A DNA stretch of 64,000 nt from Chrysemys picta bellii. Lineage: Eukaryota; Chordata; Testudines; Emydidae. The notes beneath the pieces are model-generated. The model was given only the letters and a program-made list of their open reading frames with translations, was not told the DNA's origin and searched no databases. A program made the translations under genes and the position numbers. Positions within the stretch are counted from its first letter, which is position 1. Each line of letters starts with the position of its first letter. This document shows positions 57,434 to 64,000 of the stretch, one piece after another. Location: positions 129,494,943 to 129,558,942 of the forward strand of contig NC_088791.1 of the NCBI RefSeq assembly GCF_011386835.1. Direction: 5' to 3'.

Positions 57434-58929
57434 CAGATCTATAACACACAAAAAAAAAAGTGAGTTACTGTTCATGGTTAATGTGGGAAAGAAAGGCATG
57501 AATTCTTCTGAACAGTAACTTGCTTTCATTTGTATAAACAATAAAGGAGAGAACACCCAAAAATCAGTATTATGACCTCAGCAGCAAAAACACAGTAAGA
57601 AAAGGTCACTGTTCTCTCTGAAGAGCACCTCATTGTGTGAATGCACCAGCAAGAACATTTTCTATTTGGTGCCAGACCAATTGCTAATAACAGACAGTAG
57701 AGCATGTCAGGAAAGACAGGTGAAAATATCAGGTTACATGGAAAAAAAGCTTGTGAAGATTTTGGAGCCTGGAATTTTTTTTCTCAGGGTGCAAGGCTAA
57801 CTCATGCCTATTTTAGAAACATTTAAGAGTTCAAAAATCTAAGGTGGAGGTGGGGTGAAGGACTGACCATTTATTTTTACTCTCTCTTCTTGATTGCCAT
57901 TCAGATGTGCAGGAACTATTTTACTCCTCTGTATTAGAAACAGATACTCTTCTCTAGTGGCTAGAAAGCTGGGTTGGAAATCTCACAAGAATGGACTTTA
58001 TCAAGAGATTTTCAGTACTCCCTGCTTCCAGTTAGACTATAGATATATATTAAGAGAAGTCTTTCTGGTTTTATATTGATACTTGTATTTTCATCTCTGG
58101 CTAGAACCAAAAAGTGCGGAGGTGTTAAAAAATGAAAAACAGTGGGGTACAAAAGAAGATCTTTATTTATTTATTTAAAAAAAAAACCCTTATAAAGAGT
58201 TGGCTTGAGTTTTGGGTGTAAAGAGAAGAGAAAGAATGTCCCTAAGGTTATAGTACAGGACTGGAAGTTAGGAGCTCTATCTTCTATTTCTGGATCTTCC
58301 ACAGACTTCCAATTAGTTTACTGGGGTTACACATGCTTACCTCAGATCTGAATTTGTCCCATTGACTCTCCAGTCATTGAAAATTTATTTCAACCCACTG
58401 ACCATATGAGGGTGAGTTCCAGATAAAAATATGTTGACTAATATCCCTGTGATTATCAAAAATCCTAATTAAAGTACTATGAAATCAAGTGTGGATGGGG
58501 AGTTTCCAAGATGGGAAATTCCAGCTGGAGGATAAGGACTTTTTAAGGTGTTTACTGGGGACTGTGGACATTGAAAAAATTAGACTCAGTCAGCAGATGC
58601 ACCAAAGAATACCCATATAAGGATAAATCCTGTTTGTGTACGAATCAGTTGGAATAGTAAAGTAAATGTAGTTTACTTGGTAAAGTAATAGTAATGTAAA
58701 TGTCAAGTAAATGTAATTTGGCTCCCAAAGTGTAAATGGAAAAAGAATTCTGTAATGGAAATGTTTGGGATGGTCTCATCTAATTATCAGTTTCAAGTAA
58801 GTGCATGTTGAATCACTTCTTATTTTTATAGAAGGAACTATGGTCAAACAATGTCATATTTTCAAGTTCAAAAAAACATTCATTGTTATAACTGAGTTTG
58901 GCATCCTAAACAAAGTTTTATCTAATGGT
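57434..58929. other. No gene seen; MIR trace at about 58255-58345
   Basis: The stretch 'tagtacaggactggaagtta' followed by 'ggagctc' recalls the tRNA-like head of MIR on the plus strand. The rest is AT-rich unique sequence. Confidence 0.4.
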
Positions 58930-59090
58930 TTCAGCAGGGGACTGGGAGTCTGGATTCCTGTGTCTATTCCTGCGTTTGACACTAACTCACTCAGTGACCT
59001 TTGACAAGTCCTTTACTCACTCTATGCCTCAGTTTCCCCACCTGAAAATGGGAATAATATTTACCTACCAAATGTTACAGCAGTGTTACA
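58930..59090 (+). mobile_element. MIR SINE
   Basis: 'gtctggattcctgtgtc', 'actcagtgacctttgacaag', 'atgcctcagtttccccacc' and 'tgaaaatgggaataatattt' follow the MIR core in order on the plus strand. Confidence 0.85.
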
Positions 59091-59617
59091 GGAGATATAT
59101 ACATATTCTCTAGACAAAAAACAATGTTAAGATGGAATTAAGGTTGGGGGTATGTACCAGTAACTCAACAGTAAAATATATTGCAGGGATGGTGTTGTTA
59201 TCCCCAAACCAAGCATTATAAACTCAGAAAATGCAGAATTAAATCTACACATAAATGAAATTCAAACAAGTTAAGGTAAGAAAGGTCCAGCTAGACAATC
59301 TTAACTCTGTAGTGAAGTGAGTTATGCAACAATCATAAAATGATGAATAAACCATTTTAGTATTAGTGGTTCCAGATTAGAGTAAATTGATTTTTAAAGA
59401 CACATTAGATTTTTTTCCATATTTTTTCCTTTGTGGCATCTCTACCATGTAGTGTAGTTCCTGGGTTTTCTTGGACCAATATAACTTCTTGTATTCTATA
59501 ACTGGGCCTTATAGTGGTAGTAAATTATATTTATATCCCCTTTATCGCCTTGTTTGAGAGGTGTAAAGTGGATTTAGTCTAATATATAGACACCATTAGC
59601 ATATCTAAAGAGTTTCT
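59091..59617. other. No gene seen
   Basis: AT-rich unique sequence. Confidence 0.5.
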
Positions 59618-59778
59618 GGGCCTAATTTTCATTACATGAAGGCCCCTTTATACCGCTCTGGCAGTATAAAGGCGCTTTAAAATGGTTATAAAATTCTTAT
59701 ATATTTACATTCACTTTAAGGCCCCTTTACACTGCTGGCATGGTGTAAAAGGGCATTAGTGAAAATTAGAAAATGGCC
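59618..59778. mobile_element. Palindromic MITE-like repeat ('gggcctaattttcatta')
   Basis: The left end GGGCCTAATTTTCATTA pairs with the right 'tagtgaaaattagaaaat' then 'ggcccc'. Inside, 'aaggcccctttataccgct' and 'ttaaggcccctttacactgc' form a repeated unit. It is likely an old MITE of unknown family. Confidence 0.55.
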
Positions 59779-59942
59779 CCTTTCTTTAGTGTTTTACAAT
59801 GAGAGTTCAGTCTATTGGTGTGCTTTATAAGCTAAATTTAAATATGAAGCAACAAAATAGTATATTTATGTAAAATGAAGATGATTTTTGTAAGACAGTT
59901 AGCCTGTTCTAAATGTTTTAAAGAGACATTATCTATCAATTT

Positions 59943-60060
59943 TAGCTCCCAATCCTGCAAACATTTACTTTAACTTTAAGTATTTATTTCCAATGGCTGC
60001 AGTGGGACTACTCATGTACTTAAAGTGAAGCACCTACATGTTTGTGGGAACAGGGCCATT
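59943..60060. repeat. Palindromic amniote-type repeat
   Basis: It runs from 'ctcccaatcctgcaaacatt' through 'gtgggactactcatgtactt' to 'tttgtgggaacagggcc'. The halves are inverted around 'tggctgcagtg'. Confidence 0.55.
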
Positions 60061-60424
60061 GACTTCAAATTTGGGTTTCAAAAGAAAACTAAAGAGGATT
60101 TTACAAAACATCATACAAATAGGAATGTTTGCATATATATTTTAAAATTGTAAATGAAAACATTTAAAAAAAAATATTCCTGACATGTTTTGAATATCAA
60201 GGCAATGGCATTTTCCTAGTGCAGGAAGTGAAAGAGACTAGAAATAAAATCAATTGACAACTATCCAAGCTGAGTGAGGTGCAGAATAGTAAACCACCAG
60301 CCTCACTTGATGAATTCTTTTTATTTTAATAATGTAACATTAAATTAGCAACCCAAGCATGGGTTTTTTTTGTTTGTTTGTTTGTTTTTATTTCATTTTT
60401 AAAATCCTGACTCTCTTTAAACAG
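60061..60424. other. No gene seen
   Basis: AT-rich unique sequence with a (TTTG)n run near 60370-60386. Confidence 0.5.
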
Positions 60425-60720
60425 GTTGGGCCAGACGGTATGCCAGTTTACACCAGCTGGCCCATTGGAACTGATTCTCCACTGCCTTGTAGCTAGCATA
60501 GTCATTTACACTTTTGTATTGAGTCCAAAGTGGGTGTAAAATGCTGATATAATAGAGTACAGAATTCTGACTTGGAAGCTTTTTATGCCCAGTTTGGTGT
60601 AAGGGTTAGATTTTCCACTGTGCCTGAGCAAAGTATAAGCGACACAAAGTGAACTAGGCAGACTAGAGAATCTGGCTCTAAATCTCTACACAAGGGGCAG
60701 GGCAATGGAGAATCAGGCGA
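60425..60720. mobile_element. MITE-like repeat with 'ctgattctccactgcc' ends
   Basis: The left 'ctgattctccactgccttg' (60471-60489) pairs with the right 'ggcaatggagaatcaggcg' (60701-60719). Preceding it, 'gggccagacggtatgccag' looks like a further palindromic piece. A smaller related unit is at 63859-63963. No clear target duplication. Confidence 0.55.
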
Positions 60721-62640
60721 GTGCTTTCAGCTAGTCTATCTGCAAATAGCTACTGTGCACTACAAACAAATGCACATAATAACCCAGTTTATTTTGGATG
60801 ATTGATGTGTAGGCACATTACTCATGCACTCAATGCATGACATTTCCAATTACATCTTCATTTCCTTTGTGAGTTAAAAGATATAAATACTTTGGAATTT
60901 GCCACCAGTTGGGTTGCCACCTGTCTGCTTTAAATATTACAGGGGGGAAAAGGGTGAAATGTGTCCCCCTTAAGAATGCTGAAAGCTATCTGAAAGACTC
61001 TGAATGACATTTCTGAGAGGGTCAGGGGAGAATTTTCCATAGCAGCACTGCTAGAGATTTAGCAATGGGACCTTCCCTGTCTAAAATAGACAGGATTTTC
61101 TAGGAAGTTGATAGAGAAAAAAAGGGAATGGTTCCACTGAAAATTGGAAAGTTTGCAATTCTACATGGTTGGCTCTTATTTCGGTAGGATGAAGATACTG
61201 TATATCTTCACCTGGCAGATACTGTATGAACGATGAACATTTCAAGCTGAAAAGTCAGCAGTCAACTGTGCAACTGTTCATCACTTCCTTGGTTAATGTT
61301 TATATACTGGACATTGTAGCAGTGAGGTGGTTGGTTAATAAATAGCTCATTCGAGTAAAGAACTGAAAAAGAGAAAACAACTACTTGTATTTTTTACTGC
61401 AAAATACTCATCTGACTGGTGGCGATCCACTTAAGTTGGCCATTTGAAGTATTTGAAGTGACAACTGAGTGACACTCTACGTGTGTGGTGTGCTCCTTCC
61501 TCAGGCCCATCTTTCCCCACACTGGTGAAAAGATCCATGGAGAAAACTCAGTGAGTTCCATTCATGGAGCATCCCCCAATTTCTGCCATCAGAGTGTGGG
61601 AGCATCCTCCAATTTCTTCCACCAGAGTGTGGGTCTCAGGGGAGTCGCTGGGTAAAGGGGCCATCTATGCATAGGCCCCGTGCCTCTGCACTGTCTCATG
61701 GAGCCTTTTAGCTTTCTTCCAGCTTCCTATTTCCTTGTGGGGAATAATTCTGGTACCTTCCTATGGGGTGTGTGGCGGGGAGTAGGAGGTAGGGGGAGAA
61801 GGAGAGAGGTATGGGAATACACCATACAGAGGGGGATCCAATCAGGAGTTAGTAAAGCGTCTCTATATGCAGTTCCTGGTCCTGGACCCTCCATGGGATC
61901 CAGAGGAAATGCTATAGAGAGCCTCTTCTGGGCAGATGCACAATGTGCAATTTGACCATGAGTTACCTGGCACACGGTGGGCAGTGTGGGTGTAACAGGC
62001 TCTGCATATTTTTGTATTTAAACTTGGACACCTGTAGGAGCTCATAGTAAGCTCATCTGATGACTTTTCTGTGCCCCTTCCCACCAATAAAATGTACCTT
62101 CCTTAAATTCTCCTGAAGTAGATGGTAAGACAGCACCAATCAAAAACCAGGCAGTTTTATTCTAATTTACATTAGTTTTTGGCAAAGCCTACTGTCCTCT
62201 TTTTGACCAAAGCTTTGGCTGAAATTTCAGTTAGGGGTATTTTAACTTTGAAAAGTCAAAAGTGATTCCACAGTTGACTCTGTGGTTTAAATATGGTCCT
62301 TTTAGATAAGAAAAGAAGAAAAAAAATCAGATGGTTTATTTCACTGTTGCTTGCAAAAATTTTTTTTAATGTTGAGCTTATACCATAATTACATTTAACT
62401 CCCTAAAATTGAAAATACACCTCTAGCAAATTAGTTATGCTTTCAAGGTTCAGACAGTCTGGAGGCTAAAACCAATTAAAAAAAGAAAAAGAGAAGAAAA
62501 TAAAGTTAACAGATATTTATGCACACTAATACTTCATTTTCCTTGTATCTTACCTTTTTCATCTGACAATCTGGGAGCTAGAATTGACTGGTGATTTTAA
62601 ATGTCAGATGCTACTTGCAGTGAAATCAATACATTTTCAG
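60721..62640. other. No gene seen; 33-bp tandem duplication at 61567-61632
   Basis: Mostly unique. Two adjacent 33-bp units (start 'gagcatcccccaatttctg' and 'gagcatcctccaatttcttc') differ at three positions. The frames at 61680-62087 have no motif. Confidence 0.45.
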
Positions 62641-62644
62641 GAGA

Positions 62645-62750
62645 TGGCTGTAATACTGGGTTGATCCTGCATCGTTGACCATATAAGTAATCCTTGTTCG
62701 CATCAGTAGCCCCATTGGTGTCAATGGACTACTCATGTCAGCAAGGCTTA
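62645..62750. repeat. Palindromic amniote-type repeat
   Basis: It runs from 'ctgtaatactgggttgatcc' through 'cagtagccccattggtgtc' and 'tggactactcatgtcagc' to 'aaggctt'. It resembles 56735-56833. Confidence 0.5.
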
Positions 62751-63858
62751 ATCTCATGGATGAGGACTCATCTACAATTACAGTCATGTCAGGTGACACA
62801 CTTACAGAGGGTTTGGCTTCCCAAGGAAATCCTATCAAGCTTAAACATGATTGCAAGGAGTCTAGTTCACACTGACATGATGCCCACCCATTAAGATGGA
62901 CTAATCAGTGTAGACAAAGACAAGTTACATTAAGCATAGTCTCGCATTACTCCACTCCTCACAAATAGTACAGAAACATGATAAGATTTCCTAGTGAAGG
63001 CATGCCTAATATGGCATGACCTGGTTATAACACAGTTCCATCCTGCAGTGTGGAGGGAGCCTTAACTCTTTTTTTCCAAACTATGTAGAAATCTTGGACG
63101 TGTCCTTAGATAGGATTGCAATATTAGACTCAGGCTTTGTAAATATTCTGAGTGTAAACACAGCCCATGTTACATAAACCATGTTTGGGAAAACTGTGTT
63201 CAAAATAGTTTTAAACATGGTTACAATACAACCACAAGCACTAGTACTAGTACTGAAAGGGCCAGTTACAGACCACAGACTTTCTCTGGCACTAATAGGT
63301 ATGCATATGTAGGCATATTTGTCAGCGTAGGCCAAAGGAGTGAAAGCATGTTGCAAAATATCTCTAGAACAAAAAACAACACTGAGATGGAGCAGATTTT
63401 TAAACCTCTTGAGAATGAACAATATGCTTTTTACAAAACAAGTCACACAGAGAGGTCCGTGTACACAATTTTAAAAGTGACTAATACTTCTGCTGTGAGT
63501 TCACCTCAAGTATGTCATGAATTTCACATGACCCACCCACTTTTTTCTATACCTCTGCAATTACCATATCAGCCGCAATAATTCTCTGTTGTTTGAGTGC
63601 CAGATACACATATCAACATGGCCAGGACATTCCTGAATGTGGCATATTGTACTGCTCTGTTTTGTTTGTAGTTTCAGCAATGAGATTAATTTTTGTTCCC
63701 TTAACTACCTCATTGAGCTTCAGACCACCCTTCCACCAACCTTTCCATCAATGATTTGGTTTATTCTTTGCTTTGTCTCGTTATCTTTGAGTAATTTCAA
63801 TTCTTAACAAAATCCACATTGGTGACGTGTCTTTCTCTAACAGCTCCAAAGCTGCTGG
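62751..63858. other. No gene seen
   Basis: AT-rich unique sequence. The minus-strand frame 63081-63446 has no recognisable motif. Confidence 0.5.
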
Positions 63859-63963
63859 GCCTCATTCTCCACTGTCAGAATTCTCCACCACTCAGAATGA
63901 TTGTGGTTTACACCAGTTTTACACTTCTATAAGTAAAAGTGCAAGGTAGTGGAGAGTCTGACC
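63859..63963. mobile_element. Short MITE-like repeat ('cctcattctccactgtc')
   Basis: The left 'ggcctcattctccactgtc' pairs with the right 'ggtagtggagagtctgacc'. Its centre is 'gtttacaccagttttacac'. It is related to the ends of 60425-60720. Confidence 0.55.
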
Positions 63964-64000
63964 CTTGCTTTTTTGCTTCTGATAGCTAGTTAATGAGTGT

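Overview
The window looks like gene-poor nuclear DNA of a turtle, most likely a cryptodire. The evidence is the repeat set. There is a tRNA-derived SINE with a CR1-type tail (19361-19545) of the kind known from cryptodiran turtles. There are several CR1 LINEs of different age, Penelope-like retroelement pieces, ancient MIR/L2-type fragments, and many short non-autonomous DNA transposons, mostly hAT-like with 8-bp target duplications. I recognise no host protein-coding exon, no tRNA or rRNA gene, no CRISPR array and no operon. Nearly all open frames are chance frames or remnants of transposon proteins.

Layout. 1-8.6 kb: hAT-type MITEs (454-1091, 5820-6577, 6591-6825), two Penelope insertions (3242-3808, 4647-4805) and CR1 3' ends on the minus strand. 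8.6-23 kb: mostly unique sequence with scattered MITEs (11545-11687 inside a MIR, 12280-12558, 14422-14709, 15013-15541, 16549-16769, 17964-18180), the tRNA-SINE and a small Penelope copy. 23.1-24.6 kb: a decayed L2/Rex-like LINE. 25.3-27.5 kb: MITEs and MIR pieces. 27.96-33.31 kb: the main mobile-element block. A Penelope-like element is split by a 3.25-kb CR1 that carries an ORF1 esterase-like end, an endonuclease and a reverse transcriptase, all broken by frameshifts. A second, 5'-truncated CR1 follows. 36.0-37.4 kb: a much older CR1 relic. 37.4-50 kb: poor in transposons. 50.05-51.3 kb: a GC-rich, promoter-like segment with CCAAT and CRE-like motifs, then a 250-bp polypyrimidine tract. 51.4-52.3 kb: a MIR split by a hAT MITE that is itself split by another hAT MITE, with a fourth element next to them. 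52.8-53.6 kb: a Penelope GIY-YIG endonuclease remnant joined to a CR1 3' end. 54.5-56.7 kb: a purine-rich block and a TTAA-flanked element with unusually long inverted repeats. 57-64 kb: further MITEs, a MIR and palindromic repeats in AT-rich sequence.

How the parts relate. The CR1 at 28311-31560, the CR1 end at 7541-7702 and the tRNA-SINE share a similar 3' tail. This fits the known dependence of turtle tRNA-SINEs on CR1 reverse transcriptase. Four separate Penelope insertions look like inverted (head-to-head) dimers with 9-13-bp target duplications, and one forms a perfect 66-bp hairpin. I see no convincing new multi-gene system. The most unusual items are these inverted Penelope insertions, the TTAA-flanked long-TIR element, the perfect 30-bp hairpin inside a MITE, and the promoter-like island next to a transposon-poor tract.
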